The notes under the pieces: generated by a model
Databases searched by the model: none
Told to the model about the DNA's origin: nothing
The model's input: only the letters and a program-made list of their open reading frames with translations
In this document: piece after piece, positions 1 through 9,575 of the stretch
How positions within the stretch are numbered: the stretch's first letter is position 1
How the letters are laid out: the number at the start of each line of letters is the position of its first letter
Position numbers and translations under genes: made by a program
Assembly: GCA_020248865.1 (NCBI GenBank)
Contig: JADCGS010000001.1
Span: forward strand, 124,001-188,000
Direction of reading: 5' to 3'
Length of the DNA: 64,000 nt
From: Burkholderiales bacterium
GTDB lineage: Bacteria > Pseudomonadota > Gammaproteobacteria > Burkholderiales > Burkholderiaceae_F

Positions 1-753
1 GCCTACTGTCGCGAGGTCGACGATGTGGTCGACGAAGTCAGCGACCCCGCCGTGGCGCAGGCCAAGCTCGCCTGGTGGGCGGGCGAGGTGCAGGAGCTGT
101 GCGCCGGCAACCCGCAGCATCCCGTCAGCCGCGCCCTGCAGCCGCACCTGGCCGACTACGGCATCACCCGCGAGCGCCTGCTCCAGGTGATCGAGGGGAT
201 GCGGATGGACCTGTCCCAGTCGCGCTACCTCGACCAGCGCAGCCTGGCGCACTACTGCCACCTGGTGGCCGGCGTGGTGGGCGAGATGGCGGCCGGAATC
301 TTCGGCGCCACGCAGGAGCGAACGCTGGAGTACGCGCGCCAGCTCGGGCTGGCGCTGCAACTGACCAACATCGTGCGCGACGTGGGCGAGGACGCGCGGC
401 GCGGCCGCGTCTACTTACCTATCGAAGACCTGCAGCAGCACGACGTGAAGGTGGCCGACATCCTGGCCAGCCGCTACGTGCCAGGCTTCGTGCCGCTGAT
501 GCGCATCCAGGCGGAGCGCGCGCGCGCCGCCTACCGCGCGGCGCTGGCGGCGCTGCCCGATACCGACCGCCGGTCGCAGCGACCCGGCCTGATCATGGCA
601 GCGATCTACCTGAGCCTGCTCGAGGAAATCGAGCGCGCGGACTTTCAGGTGCTGCACCAGCGCATCGCGCTGACGCCGCTGCGCAAGCTGGCGATCGCCT
701 GGCGTACCTGGACCTTTGGCCCGCCGGCCCGGCTGGCGCGCGTACCCGCGTGA
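1..753 (+). CDS. hpnD: Presqualene diphosphate synthase HpnD (3' part; start lies before the window)
   Basis: A squalene/phytoene synthase-family enzyme that condenses two farnesyl diphosphates into presqualene diphosphate, the first committed step to squalene and hopanoids. The frame is open from base 1, so the N-terminus is missing. Both Asp-rich Mg-diphosphate motifs are visible: CREVDDVVDE at the very start and NIVRDVGEDARRGRVYLP near the middle. The C-terminus has the usual helical end. Its stop overlaps the GTG start of the next gene by four bases (GTGA at 750-753), and that gene is an HpnE-type oxidase. This pairing favours HpnD over a carotenoid phytoene synthase; HpnC is the main alternative and would be expected just upstream. 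Confidence 0.88.
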   Translation, partial: AYCREVDDVVDEVSDPAVAQAKLAWWAGEVQELCAGNPQHPVSRALQPHLADYGITRERLLQVIEGMRMDLSQSRYLDQRSLAHYCHLVAGVVGEMAAGIFGATQERTLEYARQLGLALQLTNIVRDVGEDARRGRVYLPIEDLQQHDVKVADILASRYVPGFVPLMRIQAERARAAYRAALAALPDTDRRSQRPGLIMAAIYLSLLEEIERADFQVLHQRIALTPLRKLAIAWRTWTFGPPARLARVPA

Positions 754-2078
754 AACCCGTCGCGGTGGTGGGTGCCGGCTGGTCCGGCCTGGCCTGCGCG
801 GTCGAGCTGGCGCAGGCCGGGCTTCCAGTGGCCCTTCTCGATGCCGCTCCGCAGGCCGGTGGGCGCGCGCGCCGCGTCGACTTGCCGTTGGGCGACCGCT
901 GCTACCCGCTCGACAACGGCCAGCACCTCCTGATCGGCGCGTATCGCGACACGCTCGCCCTGATGCAGCGCGTCGGTGTCGCGGTGGAGCCGGCCTTCGT
1001 CCGCCTGCCCTTTGCGCTGCGCTATCCCGATGGATTCGTCCTCGCCGCGGGGCGGGCCCCGGCGCCCCTGCACCTGGCCTGGGCGCTGCTGACGGCCCGC
1101 GGGCTGACCTGGCCCGAGCGCTGGGCCATGGTGCGCTGGGTCGAGCACTGCAAGCGCACGCGCTGGACCGTCACGCCGGACCGGCCGGCGATCGACCTGC
1201 TGCGCGACAACCCGTCACGCTTGGTGCAGCGCCTTTGGCAGCCGCTGTGCATCGCGGCACTCAATGCGCCCCTGGAGCAGGCCTCGGCGCAGGTCTTCCT
1301 GACCGTGCTACGCGACAGCCTCGGGGCCGACGCCGCCAGCAGCGAACTGCTGCTGCCGCGCGGCGACCTGTCGGCCTTGCTGCCGGACGCCGCCCTCGCC
1401 TTTCTGGCGGCGCGCGGCGCCACCGTCCGGCTGCGCTGGCCGGTCCAGTCGTTGCAGTGGCAGGACGACGGCTGGCACCTGACCTGCCGCGGCGACACGC
1501 TGGACGCCACAGCCGTCGTGCTGGCCCTGCCGCCGGAGCGCGCCGCGCCGTTGCTGGCGGGTACCGGCCTGGCCGCGCTCACCCCCGCGGCGGCGCAGCT
1601 GCTGGCGCTGGACAGCGCGCCCATCGTCACCGTGTATCTGCGCTACGAGGAGGGTCGCCGCCTCGCCCACCCGGTCTACGCGCTGCGCGACGACCCGGCT
1701 GTCGAGGCCTATGGGCAATGGGTGTTCGACCGCGGCGCGCTGGACCGGCGTTGCGCCGGCGTCCTGAGCGTCATCGTCAGTGCTGCGGGGCCGCTCGGCG
1801 CCGTTGCGCACCACGATCTTTCCCGCGCGGTGGCCGCGCAGTTGTCGCGCGAGCTCGGCCTGCCGGCGCCGGCGGCAACCCGCGTGGTCGAGGACAAGCG
1901 CGCGACCATCGTGCCGGCGCCCGGCCTGGTTCGCCCGCCTGCGCGCCTGCCGGTCGAGCGGCTGCTGCTGGCCGGCGACGCTGCCGACAGCGCCTATCCC
2001 TCGACGCTCGAGGGCTCGGTGCGCAGCGGACTGGCGGCAGCGCGCGCGCTGCTGGCCGACCCAGCCATCGGAGCTTGA
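750..2078 (+). CDS. hpnE: Hydroxysqualene dehydroxylase HpnE (FAD-dependent amine oxidase family)
   Basis: Predicted flavoenzyme of 442 residues that completes the HpnCDE route by reducing hydroxysqualene to squalene. An N-terminal dinucleotide fold, GAGWSGLACAVEL, starts at about residue 7. A C-terminal FAD-binding segment, LLAGDAADSAYPSTLEGS, lies near residue 410. Both are typical of the phytoene desaturase/amine oxidase superfamily. The GTG start at 750 is chosen because it overlaps the hpnD stop and puts the Rossmann motif at the N-terminus; longer versions of this frame run antisense-like through hpnD and are not credible. Translational coupling to hpnD supports the hopanoid assignment. 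It converges on radA across 59 bases. Confidence 0.88.
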   Translation: MKPVAVVGAGWSGLACAVELAQAGLPVALLDAAPQAGGRARRVDLPLGDRCYPLDNGQHLLIGAYRDTLALMQRVGVAVEPAFVRLPFALRYPDGFVLAAGRAPAPLHLAWALLTARGLTWPERWAMVRWVEHCKRTRWTVTPDRPAIDLLRDNPSRLVQRLWQPLCIAALNAPLEQASAQVFLTVLRDSLGADAASSELLLPRGDLSALLPDAALAFLAARGATVRLRWPVQSLQWQDDGWHLTCRGDTLDATAVVLALPPERAAPLLAGTGLAALTPAAAQLLALDSAPIVTVYLRYEEGRRLAHPVYALRDDPAVEAYGQWVFDRGALDRRCAGVLSVIVSAAGPLGAVAHHDLSRAVAAQLSRELGLPAPAATRVVEDKRATIVPAPGLVRPPARLPVERLLLAGDAADSAYPSTLEGSVRSGLAAARALLADPAIGA

Positions 2079-2137
2079 GGGCATCCCGGCGTGCCCGGCG
2101 GGGGCTACCCGGGACAATGACGGACGGCCTCTGGCCC

Positions 2138-3511
2138 TCAGCCCGACCTGACCCGCTCGAGCGCCTGCTCCAGCCGCTCGACCACCACCACCTGCAGCCC
2201 CTCGACCGCCTGCCTAGGCGCGTTGGCCCTGGGGATCACGGCAAGCGAGAAGCCGAGCTTTGCGGCCTCGCGCAGGCGCTCCTGGCCGCGCGGCGCGGGC
2301 CGCACCTCGCCTGCCAGCCCGACCTCGCCGAAGGCCACCAGACCGCGCGGCAGCGGCTTGTTGCGCAACGACGAGTGGATCGCCAGCAGGGCTGCCAGAT
2401 CGGCCGCCGGCTCGCTGATCCGCACGCCGCCCACCGCGTTGACGAAGACATCCTGGTCGAAGGTCGCCACGCCGGCATGCCGATGCAGGACCGCCAGCAG
2501 CATGGCCAGCCGCTGCTGCTCCAAGCCCACGCACAAGCGCCGCGGATTGGGGACGTGCGCGGTGTCGACCAGCGCCTGGATCTCCACCAGCAGCGGCCGC
2601 GTGCCTTCCTGCGTGACCAGCACGCAGGAACCCGCCACCTGCGCGTCGTGCTGCGACAGGAACAGCGCCGAGGGGTTGGAGACACCCTTCAGACCGCGGT
2701 CGGTCATGGCGAACACACCCAGCTCGTTGACCGCGCCGAACCGGTTCTTGAAGGCGCGCACGAGGCGGAACGAGGAGTGGGTGTCTCCCTCGAAGTAGAG
2801 CACGGTGTCGACCATGTGCTCGAGCACGCGCGGACCGGCAAGCGCGCCCTCCTTGGTCACGTGCCCGACCAGCACCAGGCTCACGCCGGTCTGTTTGGCC
2901 ACCCGGGTGAGTTGCGCGGCGCACTCGCGCACCTGAGCCACCGAGCCCGGTGCCGACTGCAGCTCGCCCGAGTACAAGGTCTGGATCGAGTCGATCACCG
3001 CCACCTCGGGGCGCTCGTCGGCCAGCGCGGCCACGATGCGCTCCAGGCTGATCTCGGCCAACAGACGCACTGCCTTGGCGTCGACGCCGAGACGCCGCGC
3101 GCGCAGCGCCACCTGCCCGGCCGACTCCTCGCCGGAGACGTAGAGCACGCGGCCCGCCTGGCCCGATCTTGCGCTCATCGCGGCCAGCGCCTGCAGCAGC
3201 AGGGTCGACTTGCCGATGCCCGGATCGCCGCCGATCAGCACCACACCGCCCTCGACCAGACCGCCACCCAGGACGCGGTCGAACTCCTCGATGCCGGTGG
3301 AGCGGCGCGGCAGCTCGCGCGCCTCGATCTCGCCCAGCAACGCCACGTTGGAGCCGGGCGCCAGCGCGGCAAAGCGGTTGGCTGCGGCGGCGGCCTCGAC
3401 GCGTGCCTCCGCCAGCGTGTTCCAGGCGCCGCAGTGCGGGCACTGGCCCTGCCACTTCGGCGCTGCGCCGCCGCACTCGCTGCAGACGTACTGGCTGCGG
3501 ACTTTCGCCAT
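2138..3511 (-). CDS. radA: DNA repair protein RadA
   Basis: RecA-like ATPase of 457 residues that helps process recombination intermediates and branch migration. It begins MAKVRSQYVC with a four-Cys zinc finger (C10, C13, C24, C27). A Walker A motif, GGDPGIGKST, ends at about residue 103. The RadA-specific KNRFG motif is at about residue 257, and a Lon-protease-like C-terminal domain follows. Length matches the family. The ATG at 3511 is preferred over upstream extensions because the zinc finger must be N-terminal. The start shares one base with the alr stop (TGATG), so the two are translationally coupled, with alr first in the unit. Confidence 0.96.
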   Translation of the reverse strand: MAKVRSQYVCSECGGAAPKWQGQCPHCGAWNTLAEARVEAAAAANRFAALAPGSNVALLGEIEARELPRRSTGIEEFDRVLGGGLVEGGVVLIGGDPGIGKSTLLLQALAAMSARSGQAGRVLYVSGEESAGQVALRARRLGVDAKAVRLLAEISLERIVAALADERPEVAVIDSIQTLYSGELQSAPGSVAQVRECAAQLTRVAKQTGVSLVLVGHVTKEGALAGPRVLEHMVDTVLYFEGDTHSSFRLVRAFKNRFGAVNELGVFAMTDRGLKGVSNPSALFLSQHDAQVAGSCVLVTQEGTRPLLVEIQALVDTAHVPNPRRLCVGLEQQRLAMLLAVLHRHAGVATFDQDVFVNAVGGVRISEPAADLAALLAIHSSLRNKPLPRGLVAFGEVGLAGEVRPAPRGQERLREAAKLGFSLAVIPRANAPRQAVEGLQVVVVERLEQALERVRSG

Positions 3512-4647
3512 CAGGGGTGGTCTCCCGCGGATGGCCTCGGCGCGAGCGCAGCGGGCGCGCCGTCGACCACGCGCACGGGCACGCGCGCCGCCACAGCGCA
3601 CATCAACTCGTAGCCGACCGTGCCGGCGGCTTCCGCCACCGCGTCGATCGACACCTGCGCTCCCCACAGCTCCACGGGATCGCCCACCTGCGCCTGCGGG
3701 GTGTCGGTCAGGTCGACGGTGATCATGTCCATCGAGACGCGGCCGGCCAGTGGCACGACGCTGCCGTTGACCGCCACGGGCGTCCCGTCGGGGGCCACGC
3801 GCGGGTAGCCGTCCGCGTAGCCGCAGGCGACGATGCCGATGCGCGCGGCGCGGGCCGCCACCCAGCGGCTGCCGTAGCCGACCGCCGCACCGGCCGCCAC
3901 GTCCTGCACCGCAATCAGCCGCGAGCGCAGCGTCATGGCCGCGCGCAGGCCGAAACGGATTGCCGGCACGCCCGCGACCGGCGAGCTGCCATACAGCGCA
4001 ATGCCCGGCCGCGCCCAGTCATCGACAAGCTGCGGCTGCGTCAGCAGCGCCGCCGAGTTGCACAGGCTGCGCGCGCCGCGCCAGTTGCCGGCCAGGCGTT
4101 CGAACGCGGCCAGTTGCACCGCCACGCTGCCTGCCTGCGCCGTGCCCGGGGCGGCATCGGCATTGGCAAAGTGCATGGCGACCGCCGCCAGCTCGACCTG
4201 TGGCAGCACCCGCAGTTGCGCCAGCGCCGCCGGCGCCGCCGCGCCGGCAAAGCCGAGCCGGTTCATGCCGGTGTTGAGCTTCAGGTAGACCGGAAGGGGT
4301 TGCGCCGGACGCGCCGCCGCCAGCCACTGCAGTTGGCCTGGCTCGTGCACCGTCGTGGTCAGCCCTAGGCGCTCGACCACCTCCAGGTCGCGCGCGGCAA
4401 AGCAGCCCTCCAGCAGCAGGATCGGCTTGCGCCAACCGGCCGCGCGCGCGCGCTCCGCTTCCGCCAGGTCGAGCAGCGCCAGGCCGTCGGCCGCATCCAG
4501 CCCGCGCAGCACCCGCTCAAGACCATGGCCATATGCGTTGGCCTTCACCACCGCCCAGAGGCGACGCCCGGGTGCCCGCGCCGCCAGCGTGGCCAGGTTC
4601 TGGCGCACGGCATCGACGTGAATCAGGGCTTCGATCGGACGCGGCAT
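3511..4647 (-). CDS. alr: Alanine racemase
   Basis: PLP enzyme that interconverts L- and D-alanine for peptidoglycan. The PLP-lysine motif VVKANAYGHG is at about residues 33-42 (Lys35) and the second-domain region AVGYGSRW follows. Two starts are possible. ATG at 4647 gives MPRPIEALIHVDAV, 378 residues, matching the normal N-terminus of the family; an upstream start at 4677 adds ten residues. Neither has a clear Shine-Dalgarno sequence. The gene is divergent from lplT across about 213 bases; that gap holds a TATAAG at 4766-4771 on the plus strand that could serve lplT, and nothing else I can name. Confidence 0.95.
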   Translation of the reverse strand: MPRPIEALIHVDAVRQNLATLAARAPGRRLWAVVKANAYGHGLERVLRGLDAADGLALLDLAEAERARAAGWRKPILLLEGCFAARDLEVVERLGLTTTVHEPGQLQWLAAARPAQPLPVYLKLNTGMNRLGFAGAAAPAALAQLRVLPQVELAAVAMHFANADAAPGTAQAGSVAVQLAAFERLAGNWRGARSLCNSAALLTQPQLVDDWARPGIALYGSSPVAGVPAIRFGLRAAMTLRSRLIAVQDVAAGAAVGYGSRWVAARAARIGIVACGYADGYPRVAPDGTPVAVNGSVVPLAGRVSMDMITVDLTDTPQAQVGDPVELWGAQVSIDAVAEAAGTVGYELMCAVAARVPVRVVDGAPAALAPRPSAGDHP

Positions 4648-4860
4648 CGGCAAGCGGTTGCAGAGCGTGCGCAGCACGCGGGGCCGTCAAGAATACCGAG
4701 CACGCGGACTGCCGGCTGCGTTCCGCCGCGCTGCGCGCGCCGTCGGCCTGCCGGCATCTGCGTGATATAAGCGAACGACGCAACCGTCGCTGTAGAGCGG
4801 AGCGATCCCGCCCGTCCCGCAACGTTCCCTAGTCCTGCAACCGGCTCCGTCAAACCCGCA

Positions 4861-6183
4861 ATGAACCGCGGCTTCTACACGATCATGGCCGCGCAGTTCT
4901 TCTCGTCGCTGGCCGACAACGCGCTGCTGATCTGCGCCATCGCCCTGTTGCGCGACCTCCACGCGCCCGAGTGGATGACGCCGATGCTGAAGCTGTTCTT
5001 CTTCCTCAGCTACGTGCTGCTGGCGGCCTTCGTGGGCGCCTTCGCCGACTCGATGCCCAAGGGCCGGGTCATGCTCATCACCAACACCATCAAGATCGGC
5101 GGCTGCGTGCTGATGTTCCTTGGCGTGCATCCGCTGCTGGCCTATGCGGTGGTCGGCTTCGGTGCGGCGGCCTATTCGCCGGCCAAGTACGGCATCCTCA
5201 CCGAATTGCTGCCGCCCGAGAAACTGGTCGTGGCCAACGGCTGGATCGAGGGGCTCACGGTCGGCTCGATCATCCTGGGTTTCGTGGTCGGCGGCGTCCT
5301 GGTCTCGCCCAAGGTGGCGGCCGTCCTGCTGGCCATCGACGTACCGCTGATCGACCACGAGCTGGACAACGCCGCCGAGGCGGCGATCGCCGTCGTCGGC
5401 GGCCTGTATGCGATCGCCGCTGCCATCAACTTCTTCGTGCCCGACACCGGCGCTCGCTACGCGCGCCAGTCCGCCAGCCCGGTGCGGCTGCTGGCCGACT
5501 TCGGCCACTGCCTGCGCACGCTGTGGGCCGACAAGCTGGGGCAGATTTCGCTGGCGGTGACCACCCTGTTCTGGGGGGCCGGCGCCACGCTGCAGTTCAT
5601 CGTGCTCAAGTGGTCGGAGTCGGCACTCGGCATGACGCTGTCTCAGGGCGCCATCTTGCAGGCGGTGGTGGCCATCGGGATCGCCATCGGATCGGTCTGG
5701 GCGGCCGCCCGCGTGTCGCTCAAGCGCTCGCTGTCGGTGCTGCCGGTCGGCGTGGCGATGGGCCTGCTGGTGGCCTGCCTGGCCTACATCGACTTCTCGC
5801 GCCTGCCCGCCGGCGGCCTCAGCATGGGCGCTGCCGTCATCGGCTGGGGTGCGATTCTTGCTGCGCTGACGATGGTCGTGATCGGCGCCTTGGCGGGCTA
5901 CTTCGTCGTGCCGATGAATGCCCTGCTGCAGCACCGCGGCCATGTGCTGCTGTCGGCTGGCCACTCGATCGCGGTGCAGAACTTCAACGAGAATCTGAGC
6001 GTCCTGGCGATGCTGGCGGTCTATGCCACGCTGCTGTGGCTGAACCTGCGGATCGAGACCATCATCGTGCTGTTCGGTCTGTTCGTGGCCGCCACGATGG
6101 GACTCATCATGCTGAGGCACCGGCACAACATGCGCAGCCGCGACTGGACCGCGCTGATCGGACAGAGTCGGCCAGCGCGCTGA
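4861..6183 (+). CDS. lplT: Lysophospholipid transporter LplT
   Basis: Major-facilitator protein of 440 residues with about twelve hydrophobic segments. It resembles LplT, which flips lysophospholipids across the inner membrane for re-acylation. The N-terminus MNRGFYTIMAAQFFSSLADNA and the GAFADSMPKGRVM loop between the first helices fit that family. In enterobacteria lplT precedes the acyltransferase aas; no aas follows here and the next gene converges from the other strand, so it stands alone. The long frame on the opposite strand across the same bases is a composition artefact. Confidence 0.88.
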   Translation: MNRGFYTIMAAQFFSSLADNALLICAIALLRDLHAPEWMTPMLKLFFFLSYVLLAAFVGAFADSMPKGRVMLITNTIKIGGCVLMFLGVHPLLAYAVVGFGAAAYSPAKYGILTELLPPEKLVVANGWIEGLTVGSIILGFVVGGVLVSPKVAAVLLAIDVPLIDHELDNAAEAAIAVVGGLYAIAAAINFFVPDTGARYARQSASPVRLLADFGHCLRTLWADKLGQISLAVTTLFWGAGATLQFIVLKWSESALGMTLSQGAILQAVVAIGIAIGSVWAAARVSLKRSLSVLPVGVAMGLLVACLAYIDFSRLPAGGLSMGAAVIGWGAILAALTMVVIGALAGYFVVPMNALLQHRGHVLLSAGHSIAVQNFNENLSVLAMLAVYATLLWLNLRIETIIVLFGLFVAATMGLIMLRHRHNMRSRDWTALIGQSRPAR

Positions 6184-6203
6184 GGCGGACCACGGCGGGA
6201 CGG

Positions 6204-7058
6204 CTACGTGTCGCGGTCGCCGTTCGCCACCCGGCGCGCCAGGCAAAGGTCGGCCCAGCTCTTCGCCTTGTCGGCCAGGTTGCGCAGCAGGTAGGCCGGG
6301 TGGTAGGTCACTACGACCGGAATGCGCCGGCCGGCGATCTGCACCTCGTGTACCCGACCGCGCAGGCTGGCGATGGTCGCATCAGTTCCGAGCAAGGCCT
6401 GGGCGGCGAAGCGCCCCATCACGACGATGAGCCGCGGCTGCAGCAGCTCGACCTGCCTGCGCAAGAATGGCTCGCACTGCTGCATTTCGTGGGGTTCGGG
6501 GTTGCGGTTGCCCGGCGGCCGGCACTTCAGGACGTTAGCGATGTAGACGCCGGCTGCACCCTGCGCGCCGCGGCTCAGTCCGACGGCCGCCAGCATGTTG
6601 TCGAGCAGCTTGCCGGCCTGGCCCACGAACGGCTCCCCGCGCGCATCTTCCTCGGCGCCCGGCGCCTCTCCGACGATCATCCAGTTGGCCTGCGGATGGC
6701 CCACGCCGAACACCGTCTGCTTGCGCGTCCTGCACAGGCCGCAGGCCTGGCAGTCCGCCACTGCCTGCTGCAGTTCCGGCCAGTCCAGACCGGCGATCGC
6801 GGCCAGCCGTGCGGGATCGACTACGACCTCGGCGGCCGCCGGTCGCGCGGCGTTGACCACCGGGGTCTCGATTGCCGCCGGCGCAACCGCCGCCACGGCT
6901 GGCGTGATGGCGGGCGCCGCCGTCTGAGGAAGCGGCGCGTCGGCCGCAGCGGCGGGCGCCCCCCCTGGTTCGACCGCATTGGCACCGCGCGCCCGCCACA
7001 GCGGCCCCGCGCCCAGCGCGTGCCAGAGCCGTTCGCGACGCAGGTCGGAGGCGGTCAT
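6204..7058 (-). CDS. Family 4 uracil-DNA glycosylase (Fe-S type)
   Basis: Removes uracil from DNA. The catalytic core starts after about 90 residues of Ala/Pro-rich linker and shows the family 4 signature: paired cysteines in [12 protein letters not shown] that ligate a 4Fe-4S cluster, [15 protein letters not shown] with the catalytic loop, a further cysteine at [13 protein letters not shown], and a HPAYLL leucine-loop near the C-terminus. Length 284. The variable N-terminal extension is common in Burkholderiales orthologues, once annotated as phage SPO1 polymerase-like. It lies 10 bases after rimI and is probably the last gene of tsaB-rimI-udg. Confidence 0.93.
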   Translation of the reverse strand: MTASDLRRERLWHALGAGPLWRARGANAVEPGGAPAAAADAPLPQTAAPAITPAVAAVAPAAIETPVVNAARPAAAEVVVDPARLAAIAGLDWPELQQAVADCQACGLCRTRKQTVFGVGHPQANWMIVGEAPGAEEDARGEPFVGQAGKLLDNMLAAVGLSRGAQGAAGVYIANVLKCRPPGNRNPEPHEMQQCEPFLRRQVELLQPRLIVVMGRFAAQALLGTDATIASLRGRVHEVQIAGRRIPVVVTYHPAYLLRNLADKAKSWADLCLARRVANGDRDT

Positions 7059-7068
7059 GGCCGCTCCA

Positions 7069-7536
7069 TCACAGCGCGATCCGCATCACCAGCGCGTCCT
7101 CGCGACCGCCGTGCGACGGGTAGTAGCCACGGCGCACGCCGATGCGCTCGAAGCCATAACGCTGGTACAGGCGCTGCGCCGGCGTATTGCTGGGTCGCAC
7201 TTCGAGCATCATGTTGCGCGCGCCATGATCGCGAGCCAGTTGTGCCATGAACTCCAGCATGCGCCAGCCGTAGCCGAGCCGATGGGCGTTGCTGGCCACG
7301 CTCAGATTCAGCAGGTGCGCCTCGTCCAGGACCAGCATGACCACGGAGTAGGACAGCAGCGCGCCGCTGCTGTCGCGCAGCGTCCAGCAGCAGTAACCGG
7401 CGCGCATCGAATCGACGAAGTTGGCGCGCGTCCACGGAAACGGGTAGACCTCGTTCTCGACGGACAGCACGTCGTCGAGGTCGGCGGCGGTCATCGGCAC
7501 AAAGTGTTCTTCGCTCGGGCGCACCACGGCGTTCAC
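7069..7536 (-). CDS. rimI: Ribosomal protein S18-alanine N-acetyltransferase RimI
   Basis: GNAT acetyltransferase of 155 residues expected to acetylate the N-terminal alanine of ribosomal protein S18. It shows the YPFPWTRANFVDSM region typical of RimI, the acetyl-CoA P-loop around HRLGYGWRML, and a C-terminal YQRYGFERIGVRRGYYP segment. It starts with GTG at 7536, inside the tsaB stop (GTGA overlap), so it is coupled to tsaB. That adjacency is widespread in proteobacteria and strengthens the call. Confidence 0.93.
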   Translation of the reverse strand: MNAVVRPSEEHFVPMTAADLDDVLSVENEVYPFPWTRANFVDSMRAGYCCWTLRDSSGALLSYSVVMLVLDEAHLLNLSVASNAHRLGYGWRMLEFMAQLARDHGARNMMLEVRPSNTPAQRLYQRYGFERIGVRRGYYPSHGGREDALVMRIAL

Positions 7537-8282
7537 GAGGCCGCTCCAGCCGAGAAGGCGGCGGCCTGGCCGGCCGCGTGCCGCCGCCGCTCCTCGATGG
7601 TGAGGGCCACGCGGTCGCGTACGTACAGTGGCGCAGCGTGGGCGGGCGCCAGCGCACGGCCGGCATGCCAGTCGTGAACAGCCAGGCGCACCAGGTGACG
7701 CGCCGAAGCACTGGCCTGCGGCAACCGGATCGCCGACGCGGCAGCCGGCCAGCCCGCCATGGCGAGCGCCGTGCCGCCGGCGGCATCCACCGCATGCGGC
7801 GCGAGCTCGTCGGCCATTGCCGCCACGGGGGACAGCGCGGGCGACACGCGCTCGCGCAGTTGCCCCTCCCCAACGACAACCACGTCGTAGACGGCCCAGT
7901 AGACCTCGTTCATGCGCGCATCCATCGCCGCCGCGATGCGGGCGACGGCGGGCTCGGCGTCATGGACCGCGAGCGCCAGCCCCGCCAGGTTACCGACCGG
8001 CAGCACCCGCCGATCGATGCCCCAGGCCAGCCCTTGCGCCACGCCGCAGGCGATGCGCAGACCGGTGAAGGAACCGGGACCCGCGCCGAAGGCGATTGCA
8101 TCGCAGCGCGCCAACTCGATGCCGGTCTCCTCGAGGAGCGCCTGCACCATGGGCAGCACGCGTTCCGAGTGACCCTGTCCAACCCGCTCGATCCGCTCGC
8201 TCAGTACACCGGCGTGCAGCAGCGCCACAGAGCAGGTTTCGGTGGCGGTGTCGATGGCCAGGAGAGTGGGTTCGGCAGACAC
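7533..8282 (-). CDS. tsaB: tRNA threonylcarbamoyladenosine biosynthesis protein TsaB
   Basis: Partner protein of TsaD/TsaE in making t6A37 of ANN-decoding tRNAs. It is 249 residues long and starts with LLAIDTATETCSVALL, the ASKHA-fold phosphate-1 loop. The GPGSFTGLRIACGVAQGLA motif that defines TsaB follows at about residue 68. It starts with GTG at 8282. It is the first gene of the leftward tsaB-rimI-udg unit. The 126 bases between it and the DUF1501 gene contain no clear promoter element that I can point to. Confidence 0.95.
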   Translation of the reverse strand: MSAEPTLLAIDTATETCSVALLHAGVLSERIERVGQGHSERVLPMVQALLEETGIELARCDAIAFGAGPGSFTGLRIACGVAQGLAWGIDRRVLPVGNLAGLALAVHDAEPAVARIAAAMDARMNEVYWAVYDVVVVGEGQLRERVSPALSPVAAMADELAPHAVDAAGGTALAMAGWPAAASAIRLPQASASARHLVRLAVHDWHAGRALAPAHAAPLYVRDRVALTIEERRRHAAGQAAAFSAGAAS

Positions 8283-8408
8283 GTCGGCGATCCGCCGGGG
8301 GCATCAGCGGACCACGGATTCTATCGAGCCCGCGATGCCGCACGTGGGCACCGTACCGGGGCTGGCGGGGCGCAATACCCGCGCCGACAGCGTCGCGCAG
8401 TCGCGCGG

Positions 8409-9554
8409 CTAAGCTCGCAAGAAAGGCAAAGGAGCGATGGCACGACCGAGGACCCGCCGGCTGTCGATCTGCCACCAGCCCTCCAGCACGGCGGCGTAGA
8501 TCGAGCGGAAGTCGATGGCGAAGCCGGGGTTGCCGTCGCGGTCGAGCCGATTCAAATCGGGCCACGCGCCGTACTGGCCACCGCGCACGCCGGGACCGAA
8601 GGCGAAGTGCACGCCGGCGGTGCCGTGGTCGGTGCCCTGGCTGCCGTTCTCCTGGGGCCGTCGTCCGAATTCCGAGTAAGTCAGCAGCAGCGTGTCCTGC
8701 CAGACGCCCGCCTCGGTCAGCGCTGCCCGCAGCGCGACCACCGCCTGCGCCAACTGGCCGAGCAGTGCCGCCTGGCGCGGCAGCTGCGCGGTGTGCGTGT
8801 CGAAACCGGGCAGGGTCAGGCGGATCACCGCGGTCTGCCGGGTCGCTGCCACGCCGGCCGCGTGGGCGACCGCCTGCCCGAACGGACCGCGCGGGAAGTC
8901 GGCGGCAAACCGCTGCGCCGGAAGAATGCGCGCGCCCGCCTGCACGATGTCCGCCTCCACGCGCAACAGATGTGCCAGCGCGCCGCGGGCCGCGATCTGC
9001 TGCGACGGCGCAAACTGCGCCTGCTGCACGAAGCGCGACGGGTCGTTGACGGCAACTGCGCGCGCGCCGCCGTCGAGCGGCCCTAGGTCGGATGCGCCAA
9101 CCACCACGCCGTCGGCGGCCAGCTTGCGGAATGCCGGGCTGGCCCCAGCCGTGCGCGTGAGCCAGCCCTCCTGCAGCACTTCGCTTGAATCAGAGGCCGT
9201 GTCCCAGATGGCAATCGAGCGAAAGTGCGACAGGTCCGGCTGCGGATAGCCGACCCCGTGCAGCACCGCCATCTGACCCTCACGCCACAACGCCTGCAGC
9301 GGCGCCAGTTCACGATGCAGCAGCAACCCGCGCTCGAAGGCCACCACCGCATCGTCGCGCAACGCCAGGCGCGGCCGCAAGTCGTGGTAACGGCCGTCGG
9401 TGGGCACGACCGTGTTCAGTCCGTCGTTGCCGCCGCGCAGTTCGAGCAGAATGAGGAGCCGGGTAGCGGCGGAGGCCTGCTGCTGCGCCCAGGCCGGCAG
9501 CGCGTATGCAGCGAGGCTGACCCCGGCCGCGGTAACAAAGTGGCGTCGTCGCAT
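8409..9554 (-). CDS. DUF1501 family exported protein
   Basis: A 381-residue member of the DUF1501 family, related to the alkaline-phosphatase/sulfatase fold but with no assigned reaction. The N-terminus MRRRHFVTAAGVSLAAYALPAWAQ reads as a twin-arginine-type signal peptide with a likely cut after AWA. The body begins LELRGGNDGLNTVVP and ends with the YSEFGRRPQENGSQGTDHG block that is the family hallmark. It is the last of three leftward exported-protein genes and lies 21 bases after the DUF1800 gene, its usual partner. Family and export are solid; the biological role is unknown. Confidence 0.9.
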   Translation of the reverse strand: MRRRHFVTAAGVSLAAYALPAWAQQQASAATRLLILLELRGGNDGLNTVVPTDGRYHDLRPRLALRDDAVVAFERGLLLHRELAPLQALWREGQMAVLHGVGYPQPDLSHFRSIAIWDTASDSSEVLQEGWLTRTAGASPAFRKLAADGVVVGASDLGPLDGGARAVAVNDPSRFVQQAQFAPSQQIAARGALAHLLRVEADIVQAGARILPAQRFAADFPRGPFGQAVAHAAGVAATRQTAVIRLTLPGFDTHTAQLPRQAALLGQLAQAVVALRAALTEAGVWQDTLLLTYSEFGRRPQENGSQGTDHGTAGVHFAFGPGVRGGQYGAWPDLNRLDRDGNPGFAIDFRSIYAAVLEGWWQIDSRRVLGRAIAPLPFLRA

Positions 9555-9575
9555 GCGGTCTCCGATGGGAGTCGG

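Noticed and set aside
2079-2137. Possible terminator between convergent hpnE and radA
   Set aside because: TCCCGG and CCGGGA occur about 20 bases apart but with no T tract and no compact stem.
716-3613. A 965-codon frame crossing hpnE and antisense to radA
   Set aside because: It spans two well-supported genes on different strands and is low-complexity Arg/Ala/Gly.
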